Assembly: GCF_030812915.1 (NCBI RefSeq)
Contig: NZ_JAUSTQ010000003.1
Span: forward strand, 238,777 to 302,776
Direction: 5' to 3'
From: Alkalibacillus salilacus
GTDB lineage: Bacteria > Bacillota > Bacilli > Bacillales > Alkalibacillaceae
Length of the DNA stretch: 64,000 nucleotides
Under the pieces are notes generated by a model. It was not told where the DNA came from. It saw only the letters and a list, made by a program, of their open reading frames with translations, and did no database searches. Shown one piece after another: positions 22,642 to 31,188 of the stretch. The position numbers were made by a program, and so were the translations under genes. Position 1 is the first letter of the stretch. The number at the start of each line of letters is the position of its first letter.

Positions 22642-22900
22642 AAAGCTTCCCCATCCCTAATAAGGGACGAGAAAGCTCGCGTTACCACCCTAGTTGAATG
22701 ACCATAATCATTCCACTCAACATTCGTAACGTGAATGAACCGCCCTTTTCTACTACTATTTCAAAAAAGGTGCTCCAGGATGATCTTCCCACAAGTGTTA
22801 TCACCAGGCTCACACCAACCCTAGCTCGCTTTGATAACTTTCTTGAAGTACTGTTCCTTTCAATGCAATCGATTATAAATCGTTTCATTATGATTCATGA
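22642..22900 (-). promoter_or_regulatory. T-box leader of ileS
   Basis: Minus-strand leader. The T-box sequence AGGGTGGTAACGCGAGC lies at 22675-22691, and the terminator with its T7 run lies at 22642-22678. Upstream is a large Stem I region with GCTAGGGTTGGTGTGAGCC. A base helix is formed by TTCAAGAAAG and CTTTTTTGAA. Uncharged tRNA-Ile should stabilise the antiterminator. I could not assign the specifier codon with confidence; ATC and ATA both occur near the expected place. Confidence 0.92.
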
Positions 22901-22955
22901 TAAAAAAATTATAGATAATTTCCCATAACAAGTCAAGACTTAACGTCATGAAACA

Positions 22956-23513
22956 CTAGTAAGAAGAATCAGATGTAGAATCATCGGAATAACTATGACT
23001 CTGTGATGTTGCTTCATATAAATGTTGTTGATCATCTTCTTCAGAAGTATCAATTTCAAATAAGTCTTCCCAATCACTATTATCAATAATATCAAGCTGT
23101 GCTTCTACTAGCATCTTCAAACGGGTTCTGAAGACTTTAGCTTGCTTTTTCAGCTCTTCAATTTCCATTGAAACTTGTCGTGATTTAGATAAAGCATCAT
23201 TTACAATGCGATCAGCATTTTTTTCGGCTTCTTTAATAATTAATTTAGCTTCTTTATTGGCATTATTTTTTACTTCATCAGCCGTTTCTTGCGCAACAAG
23301 TATGGAACGGTTTAATGTCTCCTCAATATCACTAAAATGATTCAATTTTTCTTCAGCTTCATTGACACGCTCTTCTAATTGCTTCTTTTCACGAACGACT
23401 TTCTCAAAATCTTTAATCACTTGATCTAGAAATTCGTTAACCTCATCTTCATCATAACCACGAAATCCTCTTGTAAACTCTTTATTATGAATGTCTAACG
23501 GCGTAAGACCCAT
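22956..23513 (-). CDS. divIVA: Cell division initiation protein DivIVA
   Basis: Coiled-coil protein that binds negatively curved membrane at poles and septa and recruits MinJ and sporulation proteins. The N-terminal membrane-binding signature LTPLDIHNKEFTRGFRGYDEDEVNEFLDQV is intact (residues 3-32). Coiled coils follow (about 35-135), then an acidic, Ser-rich tail ending SDSSY. 185 aa. Start has AGGGGG. Sits between ileS and ylmH as in B. subtilis. Confidence 0.96.
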   Translation of the reverse strand: MGLTPLDIHNKEFTRGFRGYDEDEVNEFLDQVIKDFEKVVREKKQLEERVNEAEEKLNHFSDIEETLNRSILVAQETADEVKNNANKEAKLIIKEAEKNADRIVNDALSKSRQVSMEIEELKKQAKVFRTRLKMLVEAQLDIIDNSDWEDLFEIDTSEEDDQQHLYEATSQSHSYSDDSTSDSSY

Positions 23514-23602
23514 TGATTTGAACCCCCTTCTGTTTTCGATCCAGTTCTCTGTATATCATTAATTCGACAAAACCATCTGTATTCCTGCAATAAAATACGA
23601 TA

Positions 23603-24376
23603 TTATTTCAATTTTGCCGTTTTAATACGAATCTTTTGTTTCTTTGTTTCCCCAAGGATATCAACCACTTGACTACGACCATATGATTTTAAGGATATCA
23701 GATCACCAGGTTGTAATGAAAAGGATGAATTATTGACTGTGCGATGATTAATTTTAACGGCTTCTTTTTCAATCAAATGTTGTGCTTTTTGACGGGAGAT
23801 TTGATAAATTTCTTTTAAAATAGCATCTAGTCGAGTTGATGAAACCGTTCCATCTTTCGCCTTCCACTCATAGCTAGGCGTTAAAATGTCTTCTTGAGAT
23901 GCTTCATGTAAGTTAATTCGAGTGTTTTTGATCTTATCAATATTCATTTGTAAATACATGGCCAAATCACGATCACAAATGATTTGAAATTGACCGTCTT
24001 CTACAATCAAATCCCCTAATTTTTTTCGATGTAAGCCCAACGACATGACCGTGCCAAGTAAATCGCGATGACTAAGCGAAACAAATTTTGCATTGTACTG
24101 CCCTTGTAAGATTGTAAGCTTATAATTCTCTTCTTCCACAACTTCATAAAAGGGTGCCAGTATAGCTCGTTTTCGCTCTGAGCGATCAGATCCACCAAAA
24201 AAGGTTAGGTTGAATTGCTCATCATGACCAATAATTGACCGATAGATTAATTGTTCTCGTGGGTCAAGGAAGTCACTCAAAACAGGGATGTATTGTCGTT
24301 CTACTTGTTCACGCCAATCAACTACTTGATCAATAAACGGCTGTTCTTCTGTTCTAAAGTGTTGATATAAGTCCAT
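23603..24376 (-). CDS. ylmH: S4-domain RNA-binding protein YlmH
   Basis: Conserved neighbour of divIVA. The C-terminal S4 domain is clear (residues about 180-250: STRLDAILKEIYQISRQKAQ, then KINHRTVNNSSFSLQPGD). The N-terminal two-thirds is the family-specific domain. Recent work on B. subtilis YlmH links it to 50S-bound peptidyl-tRNA and to rescue of RqcP loss in the RqcH pathway, which fits the presence of rqcH in this window. 257 aa; GAGGA site 4 nt before ATG. Confidence 0.93.
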   Translation of the reverse strand: MDLYQHFRTEEQPFIDQVVDWREQVERQYIPVLSDFLDPREQLIYRSIIGHDEQFNLTFFGGSDRSERKRAILAPFYEVVEEENYKLTILQGQYNAKFVSLSHRDLLGTVMSLGLHRKKLGDLIVEDGQFQIICDRDLAMYLQMNIDKIKNTRINLHEASQEDILTPSYEWKAKDGTVSSTRLDAILKEIYQISRQKAQHLIEKEAVKINHRTVNNSSFSLQPGDLISLKSYGRSQVVDILGETKKQKIRIKTAKLK

Positions 24377-24402
24377 AGCTTCCTCTTTCTATCATGTATA
24401 GC

Positions 24403-24669
24403 TTACATTAAAAAACTTGAGAAAATAAATACCAAACCATTCGTTGCTAAATTTAAAGCAATAATCGCAACAATTGGAGATATGTCAATCATTCCAAGTG
24501 AAGGGACAATTTTACGAAATGGCTCTAAATAAGGCTCTACCGCCTTCTCCAAAAACTGTCCGATTCCAGAATCCCGAGCACCTGGAAACCATGACATTAA
24601 AATATACCCAATAATCATAAATGAATAAATTTGTACTGCTGTTAAAAGCAGACTTAATATTTGACCCAA
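24403..24669 (-). CDS. ylmG: YggT family membrane protein (YlmG)
   Basis: Small integral membrane protein with two helices (residues about 5-27 and 62-85) around an amphipathic loop that holds the family motif PYLEPFRKIVPSLGMIDISPIVA. 88 aa, usual size. It starts with TTG behind AGAGG. The gene is conserved between sepF and ylmH in Firmicutes; a role in division-site or envelope biogenesis is suspected but not established. Confidence 0.92.
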   Translation of the reverse strand: MGQILSLLLTAVQIYSFMIIGYILMSWFPGARDSGIGQFLEKAVEPYLEPFRKIVPSLGMIDISPIVAIIALNLATNGLVFIFSSFLM

Positions 24670-24690
24670 AATCTCTTCATCCTCTCAAAA

Positions 24691-25128
24691 CTACTGTTCG
24701 TCATCATTAAAAATTTCTGAAATACTACCTGATATATTAACATTTTCCGGGGTGCACAAGAATGTTTTTTGCCCTAATTTTTGAATATCACCATTCAAGG
24801 CATTAACGGTACCACTGAGAAAATCGACAATCCTTAATCCTGTTGGGTGTTCTACACGTTGTAAATTAATCACAACTGATTTCTTCTTCTTGACGTGTTC
24901 AGCAATCTCTTGAACATCATCAAAGTCAGTTGGTTCAAATAAAACCATTTTCGCATCGTTTTGAATTGAGGTTAAACTGACCACATTATCATGTGATTGA
25001 GGTTTCACAGGTTGTTCTGCCTCTTGTTGATGAGTTGCTGGTTGTTTTCTATAACCTTTGGATTCTTCTTCAAAAGAAGGTTGTTCATCAAGATCAAAAA
25101 ATGATTTGAATTTGTCTTTAAAGCTCAT
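24691..25128 (-). CDS. sepF: Cell division protein SepF
   Basis: Binds FtsZ and aligns the Z-ring at the membrane. The N-terminal amphipathic helix MSFKDKFKSFFDL anchors it to the membrane. A charged linker spans about residues 14-60, and the globular DUF552 core (about 65-140) includes VVINLQRVEHPTGLRIVDFLSG. 145 aa. GGAGAGGA upstream. Lies in the usual yggS-sepF-yggT order. Confidence 0.96.
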   Translation of the reverse strand: MSFKDKFKSFFDLDEQPSFEEESKGYRKQPATHQQEAEQPVKPQSHDNVVSLTSIQNDAKMVLFEPTDFDDVQEIAEHVKKKKSVVINLQRVEHPTGLRIVDFLSGTVNALNGDIQKLGQKTFLCTPENVNISGSISEIFNDDEQ

Positions 25129-25143
25129 AGCAATCCTCTCCTA

Positions 25144-25818
25144 TTAATCTTGTCCTACTAACTTTGATCCAATCCGTATGTGGGTTGCTCCTTCTTCAAT
25201 CGCTATTTGAAAGTCATGACTCATTCCCATAGATAAATGTTGACACGGAGCAAACGAGAGGTTTAGTTGTTGAATATCGTCACGTAATTCTTTTAATGAA
25301 CGGAAACTTTTACGGATCATCGATTCATCTTCAACTAATGGCGCCATCGTCATAAGCCCTACTACTTTTATATTTGAGTAGCTAGAAAGTTGCTCAATAA
25401 AAAGTTTAACTTCTTCAGGTTCTAAACCATGTTTAGAATCTTCACCACTCGTATTGACTTGTACGAAACAAGGAATGGTACGATTGGTGCGTTTATTAAT
25501 TTCTTTAGCCAAAGAATGGCGGTCTAAAGAATGAACCATTGTTACGTTATCAATCACGTCTTTCACCTTTCGAGATTGTAACGTTCCAATAAAATGCCAA
25601 TTAGCCGCTTGTCCAATCGCTTGATATTTATTTAAAAATTCATCCGACCGATTTTCACCTAATTCTGTTATACCTGCATTGATCGCTTCATTTGCTCTAT
25701 CGATAGTCACATATTTTGTTACAGCAATGGTAGTCACTTCATCAGGGTCACGACCCACTCGTCGGCATGTATCAACAATGTCTTGTTTGATCGTCTTGTA
25801 GTTTTGTTTAACTGACAT
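25144..25818 (-). CDS. ylmE: PLP homeostasis protein YggS/YlmE
   Basis: Pyridoxal-phosphate carrier of the PROSC/YBL036C family, a single alanine-racemase-like TIM barrel. The PLP lysine is in AVTKYV (residue about 35); other markers are GENRSDEFLNKY, HFIGTLQSRK, GLMTMAP, SMGMSHDF and the phosphate loop ATHIRIGS. I chose the ATG giving MSVKQNYK (25816-25818) because AAGG lies 9 nt upstream, whereas the first ATG directly abuts it. 224 aa. Confidence 0.94.
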   Translation of the reverse strand: MSVKQNYKTIKQDIVDTCRRVGRDPDEVTTIAVTKYVTIDRANEAINAGITELGENRSDEFLNKYQAIGQAANWHFIGTLQSRKVKDVIDNVTMVHSLDRHSLAKEINKRTNRTIPCFVQVNTSGEDSKHGLEPEEVKLFIEQLSSYSNIKVVGLMTMAPLVEDESMIRKSFRSLKELRDDIQQLNLSFAPCQHLSMGMSHDFQIAIEEGATHIRIGSKLVGQD

Positions 25819-25832
25819 ATCATTCATCCTTA

Positions 25833-26624
25833 TTACATTAGTGTTAGATAGGCCATCATACGACCTGTTTGACCATGATCACGCCTGAATGAATAAAACA
25901 AATCACTCGACTCATATGTACAATATTGTGTGATTGCAATTTGGTCGGGTTTAACTCCAGCTAATTGCAAATATAAACGATTAAGTTCTTTTAAATCTAA
26001 TAAATAACGACCTTGCTGAGACTGTTTCAGAACTTGTTTAAATTGAGTTGGAATCTGACTAGAAACTTTCTCATCAACTTCATAATATGGTTGAGAAATA
26101 CACGGTCCAATCGTAACAAATAACGCATCAGATGAAATACCTTGTTGGTTAAATGCCTCAACCATTTTATCTGCGATACCATTAACAGTCCCACGCCAAC
26201 CTGCATGAGCTAAACCAATCCACCGTTCATGAGGTGCGACGAAATATAAAGGTACACAGTCGGCATAAAACGTGGTTAGAACATGTTTTTTATCATTGGT
26301 AATCATGCCATCAGCATCTATAACTGTCTCGTCATGTTTAGTAACTGAGTCATCAAGCTCAGTTAAATCTTTTACAACCGTACTATGCACTTGATTGAGC
26401 GTTCGCCAATGTTCAAGTGGTTCTTCCAACTGTTCACTTATGTATTGACGATTTGCTAATACATCCTCCAAACGATCATCTACATGTAGAGCCATATTTA
26501 ATTGATCATATGGTTTTTCACTATACCCATTTCGTCTCGTTGTAAAACCCGATTTTACATGAAATTCATCCCAATTTGAAAGGGGCATAAGTGAAGTTCC
26601 TTGATCTATAAATGGTTCGTTCAT
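25833..26624 (-). CDS. pgeF: Multicopper-like purine nucleoside phosphorylase / laccase-domain protein PgeF (YlmD)
   Basis: Family of cytosolic enzymes active on purine nucleosides; E. coli YfiH is also implicated in fidelity of peptidoglycan synthesis. Zn/Cu ligand motifs are present: HSTVVKD, TTFYADCVPLYFVAP and GLAHAGWRGTVNG, plus GPCISQPYYEVD. 263 aa from the ATG with AAAAGGAG upstream. Conserved position before ylmE-sepF. Confidence 0.93.
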   Translation of the reverse strand: MNEPFIDQGTSLMPLSNWDEFHVKSGFTTRRNGYSEKPYDQLNMALHVDDRLEDVLANRQYISEQLEEPLEHWRTLNQVHSTVVKDLTELDDSVTKHDETVIDADGMITNDKKHVLTTFYADCVPLYFVAPHERWIGLAHAGWRGTVNGIADKMVEAFNQQGISSDALFVTIGPCISQPYYEVDEKVSSQIPTQFKQVLKQSQQGRYLLDLKELNRLYLQLAGVKPDQIAITQYCTYESSDLFYSFRRDHGQTGRMMAYLTLM

Positions 26625-26691
26625 AATAAGACTCCTTTTCATAACATTTTATCATATTTCAAAGGTTAGTGCGTACGTAACGCGCCTTTTC

Positions 26692-26931
26692 TTATGAATA
26701 TTTCGATCGGCTGATTAAAATCACATCATGGCCAATCATTTGAATTTGAGCCCAATCAATCCAAAGTTCTTCTTGCTCTCCAAAAAGGCCCAACCATTTT
26801 CCTTTGGTTGAAATAATGATTGATTGAATCAGCCCAATGGTGACATCAATTTCTAAATCCGTTATGACACCGAGTCTTTCTCCACTCTCCACATCTATAA
26901 TATCTTTTGTTTGAAGTTCTGACAACAACAT
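26692..26931 (-). CDS. ylmC: YlmC/YmxH family PRC-barrel protein
   Basis: 79-aa protein with a single PRC-barrel fold: MLLSELQTKDIIDVESGERLG, then an acidic strand and LWIDWAQIQMIGHDVILI. Homologues YlmC and YmxH accompany sporulation genes; the biochemical role is unknown. The ribosome binding site is an unusually long G-run (GGGGGGGA). Sits between sigG and pgeF as in B. subtilis. Confidence 0.9.
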   Translation of the reverse strand: MLLSELQTKDIIDVESGERLGVITDLEIDVTIGLIQSIIISTKGKWLGLFGEQEELWIDWAQIQMIGHDVILISRSKYS

Positions 26932-27007
26932 GATGCCGTCCCCCCCTTTATAGTTTATCCTATGTTATATGATTTAAAATCTTGCTCAACGCTAATAGCT
27001 AAATAAT

Positions 27008-27048
27008 AAAGATCCTGAGCCTTGAAAAATTTTAAGCTCAGGATCTTT
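27008..27048 (-). terminator. Terminator-like hairpin between ylmC and repeat copy 3
   Basis: Perfect 13-bp stem AAAGATCCTGAGC / GCTCAGGATCTTT with a 15-nt loop. T-rich sequence follows on both strands, though neither run is long, so it may act in both directions. On the minus strand it would end the sigG transcript after repeat copy 3. Confidence 0.7.
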
Positions 27049-27100
27049 GTATTGATGATACTGTTAGAATTTGTGTTGACTTTCAATGGCAAAGCAAAAG

Positions 27101-27301
27101 TTGTTGAATTGTGAGTAGCGAAGGTGGCGACTCCTGTGGGAACAGCACGTGTCTCGAGACCCCCAGAGGGCCACAGGATGTGGGTCACTTCGGCGTTTGT
27201 GATTGACGTCCGGAACTTAGCCGAAGTTCCTTTAGTGGCCGAGGAGGCTCGAGCCGTGCCCAGGGAAAGCGTCCACCGAGAGCGGATCACAATATCAACA
27301 A
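27101..27301 (+). repeat. Modular palindromic intergenic repeat, copy 3 (module B inserted, 201 bp)
   Basis: Fills the 420-bp gap between ylmC and sigG. Same termini, core arms and two CTCGAG palindromes as copy 1. At site 2 it carries module B (about 27163-27240) instead of the short hairpin. B is itself a hairpin: GGCCAC pairs with GTGGCC, and ACTTCGGC pairs with GCCGAAGT inside. B differs from the same module in copy 5 at only two positions by eye. The CCTGCGGG/CCCGCGG arm reads CCTGTGGG/CCCAGGG here, including one C-G to U-A compensatory pair. Confidence 0.9.
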
Positions 27302-27350
27302 CGGGCCTTAACAATGCTGTAGCAATAATACTTCTATTACTTGTCCATTA

Positions 27351-28133
27351 TTATGAATCAAGAACTGTTTTGTTCATTTCCTTTATTGCCGATTTTTCTA
27401 ATCGAGACACTTGTGCTTGTGAAATTCCGATTTCATCTGCTACTTCCATTTGTGTCTTACCTTCAAAGAAACGTTGGTTAATAATTAATTTTTCTCGTTC
27501 ATTCAACTTTTTAATTCCTTCACGAATCGCTAGCTCATTAAGCCAAGAAGAGTCTTTTTGTTTATCATCTTTTAATTGATCCATGACAAAAATAGGATCA
27601 CTTCCATCATTATAAATAGGTTCAAATAATGAGACAGGGTCTTGAATAGCATCTAATGCAAAAATGACATCCTCTTGAGGTAAATCCATCTCTTTTGCTA
27701 TCTCTTGTGTTGTAGGTTCTATAGACCGTTTACTCATCAAGTTTTCCCTAACTTGTAAAGCTTTATAAGCCACATCACGTAATGAGCGAGAAACACGAAT
27801 TGGATTGTTATCTCTTAAATAACGTCTTATTTCACCAATAATCATCGGAACAGCATAAGTTGAAAATTTAACATTCTGACTTAAGTCAAAATTATCAATC
27901 GATTTCATTAAACCAATACAACCTACTTGAAATAAATCATCTACGTTTTCACCACGATGATTAAAACGTTTAATAACACTCAATACTAAACGTAAGTTGC
28001 CATTAACCAGCTCTTCCCTTGCTGACTCATGCCCTGCTTGTAATCGTTTAAACAAAAATCGCATTTCTTCATTTGTTAACACTGGTAATTTAGATGTATC
28101 AACGCCGCATATTTCCACTTTACTTTTCGTCAT
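27351..28133 (-). CDS. sigG: RNA polymerase sigma-G factor (late forespore)
   Basis: Directs late gene expression in the forespore. Region 2 is clear (DDLFQVGCIGLMKSIDNFDLS, FSTYAVPMIIGEIRRYLRD) and region 4 ends with EIGISQAQVSRLEKSAIKEM. The N-terminal VEICGVDTSKLPVL is specific to SigG. 260 aa, as in B. subtilis, from the ATG behind GGGAGGGG. It lies 97 bp downstream of sigE in the spoIIGA-sigE-sigG order. Confidence 0.96.
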   Translation of the reverse strand: MTKSKVEICGVDTSKLPVLTNEEMRFLFKRLQAGHESAREELVNGNLRLVLSVIKRFNHRGENVDDLFQVGCIGLMKSIDNFDLSQNVKFSTYAVPMIIGEIRRYLRDNNPIRVSRSLRDVAYKALQVRENLMSKRSIEPTTQEIAKEMDLPQEDVIFALDAIQDPVSLFEPIYNDGSDPIFVMDQLKDDKQKDSSWLNELAIREGIKKLNEREKLIINQRFFEGKTQMEVADEIGISQAQVSRLEKSAIKEMNKTVLDS

Positions 28134-28229
28134 TGTTGCCCCTCCCACCTGGAGTTGATGTCATTAATCATTGTTTCCAGAATGGGAAAATTTATGCGGA
28201 CTTAATAACAATGAACATAGAACATGCGT

Positions 28230-28949
28230 TTAAGCCATTTTGTTAAATTCACGCTTTAATCGTTTAATAATTTTTTTCTCTAAGCGAGATATATAGGATT
28301 GAGAAATGCCTAAACGGTCCGCAACGTCTTTCTGCGTTTGTTCATCATAACCACTTAATCCAAACCGCATCTCCATAATCTGTTTTTCTCTGCCGTTTAA
28401 TGATTCCATAGCCGACTTAAGCAGGGTTTTATCGACTGAAAATTCGATATCCTTCGTGATTAAGTCATCATCCGTTCCTAATACGTCTGATAGTAATAAT
28501 TCATTACCATCCCAATCGACATTCAACGGTTCATCAAACGAAACTTCTGTTTTTCGTTTATTGTTTCGTCTTAAATACATTAAAATCTCATTCTCTATAC
28601 ATCGTGAAGCATATGTTGCTAACTTTATTTTCTTTTCTGGATTAAACGTGTTAACTGCTTTAATCAGACCAATTGAGCCAATACTTATTAAATCTTCTAT
28701 GTGAATCCCCGTATTTTCAAATTTTTTAGCAATATAAACAACTAAACGTAAGTTATGTTCAATTAATAATGACTTAGCGGCCTGATCTCCGTTCATCAAA
28801 CGTTCCAATACATGTCTTTCTTCATCCTTTGATAAAGGGGGTGGTAATGCTTCGTGACCACCAATATAATATATTTCATCTGATCTTCCTGAAATCTTTA
28901 GCCATAGATTCATCCACTTTTCTTTTATACGTAACCATAGATTTTTCAT
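28230..28949 (-). CDS. sigE: RNA polymerase sigma-E factor precursor (early mother cell)
   Basis: First mother-cell sigma factor, made as an inactive precursor. The N-terminal 30 residues are amphipathic and membrane-associated, followed by [18 protein letters not shown], where SpoIIGA processes it in B. subtilis. Regions 2 and 4 are intact ([40 protein letters not shown]). 239 aa, identical in length to the B. subtilis protein; the ATG follows AAGGGGG. Overlap of one base or so with the spoIIGA end indicates one transcript. Confidence 0.96.
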   Translation of the reverse strand: MKNLWLRIKEKWMNLWLKISGRSDEIYYIGGHEALPPPLSKDEERHVLERLMNGDQAAKSLLIEHNLRLVVYIAKKFENTGIHIEDLISIGSIGLIKAVNTFNPEKKIKLATYASRCIENEILMYLRRNNKRKTEVSFDEPLNVDWDGNELLLSDVLGTDDDLITKDIEFSVDKTLLKSAMESLNGREKQIMEMRFGLSGYDEQTQKDVADRLGISQSYISRLEKKIIKRLKREFNKMA

Positions 28950-28950
28950 C

Positions 28951-29859
28951 CTAAGATACCCCCTTATAGTGTTTGATTTGCATCTGTTTGGATTGCCACA
29001 ACATTGGATGTAGTAAACAATGGACGTCCATTTGTTGGGACAACTTACCTTCATGAAATCCAACATATACATGTGGTGTTTTTATCTGTGTAGAATCTGT
29101 ATGAACCAAAACCTCATCAGCCAAAAAGACAGGTAATAATCCGCGTTCACCACCAGCTTTCCGGAACGGGATCCAATGTAAACCATCAGTATGTTGAAAG
29201 ACTGACTCATCTTGTTGTTTCATCAAAATCAATGTTTCTTCATTGAACCAGTTTCGAAATGTTTCCTCATCGACTAAAATAACGGGTTTCTTCGATAGTG
29301 GATGTTTTAATTGATTCCCTGTATCTAAAAATCCTTTAATTGAAATGCTTTTACGAAATGCATGTATCGTGATCTGATAGTATTGATCATGTTTCATTTG
29401 ATTAACAGTCAGTTGCTGTAATTGATGTTTCGTTAAGAAATAAGCAACAGGAAATAATACCAAAACGACACCCCAGCTTAACCAATTACCAAATGGTGTA
29501 GCGCCTTCATCTAATAAGACATCATGGCTCATCATAAAAAAATGTAAGCCGAACATAGCGCCACCGATTGTAAAATTAATAAAATAAAAGGATAACCATT
29601 GAAGTATTAATTGCGTCAATCGTTGATATTTAAATGCGATTAATATGATTAAAATAGAATAAACCAATTTCACGAGAGGTAACGTTACCCATTCAATTGA
29701 AAATGATAATTGAAGTGGAATAATCATTGATGCAAATAGAGCAGCTAAAACAATTCGTTTCGGTTGGTAAATGCTTTTAGTGGCCCAACAAACAAGTAAT
29801 AACACCATCCAATCAAATAACAAGTTTAATAGCCAGATTAAATCAACATATAATGGCAC
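28951..29859 (-). CDS. spoIIGA: Pro-sigma-E processing protease SpoIIGA
   Basis: Membrane aspartic protease that activates pro-sigma-E on a signal from the forespore. Five membrane segments in the first 150 residues, then a cytoplasmic domain with the catalytic motif [13 protein letters not shown] (retropepsin-like D-T-G). I chose the GTG at 29857-29859, giving [11 protein letters not shown], because AAAGGA lies 8 nt upstream. 302 aa. No Spo0A box stood out in the leader. Confidence 0.93.
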   Translation of the reverse strand: MPLYVDLIWLLNLLFDWMVLLLVCWATKSIYQPKRIVLAALFASMIIPLQLSFSIEWVTLPLVKLVYSILIILIAFKYQRLTQLILQWLSFYFINFTIGGAMFGLHFFMMSHDVLLDEGATPFGNWLSWGVVLVLFPVAYFLTKHQLQQLTVNQMKHDQYYQITIHAFRKSISIKGFLDTGNQLKHPLSKKPVILVDEETFRNWFNEETLILMKQQDESVFQHTDGLHWIPFRKAGGERGLLPVFLADEVLVHTDSTQIKTPHVYVGFHEGKLSQQMDVHCLLHPMLWQSKQMQIKHYKGVS

Positions 29860-29912
29860 GTAACACATCCTTTAATTCAAAACTGTAAGCTTGACTATGT
29901 AATTTGAGTATA

Positions 29913-29954
29913 AAAAAAGAAGCCGCAGAAACATGTCAGTTTCTCGGCTTCTAT
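29913..29954 (-). terminator. Terminator after ftsZ
   Basis: Stem AGAAGCCGAGAAAC / GTTTCTGCGGCTTCT with a 6-nt loop and a T7 run on the minus strand. Separates ftsAZ from the spoIIGA-sigE unit. Confidence 0.85.
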
Positions 29955-30000
29955 CGTTACTTATTTTGCAAACTTTTGTCTTATTTCGGTTCGATCATTT

Positions 30001-31128
30001 TTATGACTGATCGCGATTACGATTACGAAGGAACGTTGGAATATCTAATGTATCCTCTTCGTACGCAGGTCGTTGTTGTTGTACTGGACGCTCGCGACGC
30101 GGTTGTTGTTGCTGTGATGTCGACTGAGTGTTGGACTGTGCCGGACGAGTATGCTGAGTGATTTGTTCATCATTGTTTTCATCAAAACCAGTTGCAATAA
30201 CAGTTACAACAATTTCTTCTTTTAATGTTTCATTAATGACTGAACCAAAAATCACGTTAACTTCTTGATCAGCTGCAGAGGTTACGATTTCCGCTGCTTC
30301 TTGTACTTCAAACAAACTTAAGTTTTGGCCGCCGGAAATATTCATTAGCACACCATGAGCACCATCAATTGATGTCTCAAGCAATGGTGATGAAATGGCC
30401 TTCTTGGCAGCTTCAGATGCACGATTCTCACCTGTTGCAATTCCAATTCCCATTAATGCTGAGCCTTTATCTGACATAATTGTTTTAACGTCTGCAAAGT
30501 CCACGTTAATTAAACCAGGAACGGCAATTAAATCTGAGATACCTTGAACACCTTGACGTAATACATTATCTGCTTCGCGGAAAGCTTCTAGCATTGGTGT
30601 GTTCTTATCAACTAATTCAAGTAAGCGGTCATTTGGGATCACAATTAATGTGTCTACACTTTCTTTTAATGTATCAACACCTGTTGTTGCATGAGTAGAA
30701 CGCTTACGACCTTCAAACATAAATGGTCTTGTAACCACACCAACAGTTAAAGCGCCTACTTCTTTAGCTACTTGTGCAATGACAGGCGCAGCACCAGTAC
30801 CAGTACCGCCACCCATTCCTGCAGTAACGAACACCATATCTGCACCTTGTAATGCTTCTTCTAATACATCTTTGCTTTCTTCTGCCGCTTTCTTACCAAC
30901 TTCTGGGTTTGCTCCGGCACCTAAGCCTCTTGTAAGTTTTTCACCAATTTGTAACTTAGTATCAGCTTTTGATAAATTTAACGCTTGTGCATCTGTATTA
31001 ACAGCAATAAACTCGACATTTTGTACACCATGCTCAATCATTCGGTTGACAGCATTAGAACCGCCGCCACCGACACCAATTACTTTGATTGTTGCTAATT
31101 GTTCCATATTCGCTTCAAAATCTAACAT
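30001..31128 (-). CDS. ftsZ: Cell division GTPase FtsZ
   Basis: Tubulin-like GTPase that forms the Z-ring. Nucleotide site [14 protein letters not shown] and [13 protein letters not shown] (tubulin signature) are complete, with the T7 loop [11 protein letters not shown]. The flexible linker (about 320-355) is rich in Q and R, and the C-terminal peptide [15 protein letters not shown] is the site for SepF and FtsA. 375 aa. AGGAGGA upstream; 60 bp after ftsA. Confidence 0.98.
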   Translation of the reverse strand: MLDFEANMEQLATIKVIGVGGGGSNAVNRMIEHGVQNVEFIAVNTDAQALNLSKADTKLQIGEKLTRGLGAGANPEVGKKAAEESKDVLEEALQGADMVFVTAGMGGGTGTGAAPVIAQVAKEVGALTVGVVTRPFMFEGRKRSTHATTGVDTLKESVDTLIVIPNDRLLELVDKNTPMLEAFREADNVLRQGVQGISDLIAVPGLINVDFADVKTIMSDKGSALMGIGIATGENRASEAAKKAISSPLLETSIDGAHGVLMNISGGQNLSLFEVQEAAEIVTSAADQEVNVIFGSVINETLKEEIVVTVIATGFDENNDEQITQHTRPAQSNTQSTSQQQQPRRERPVQQQRPAYEEDTLDIPTFLRNRNRDQS

Positions 31129-31188
31129 GTCTCGTTCCTCCTACTTTCATTATTCCCAACTCATACTACCTTTGAAGGAAACGTGCAA

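Noticed and set aside
27124..27579. Plus-strand open frame running from repeat copy 3 into sigG
   Set aside because: It overlaps sigG antisense and the repeat; no start signal.
28134..28229. Sigma-F/G promoter in front of sigG (GCATA ... AATGATTA)
   Set aside because: The spacing and the -10 match do not fit the consensus well enough.
29860..30000. Spo0A box upstream of spoIIGA
   Set aside because: No convincing TGTCGAA-type site found.
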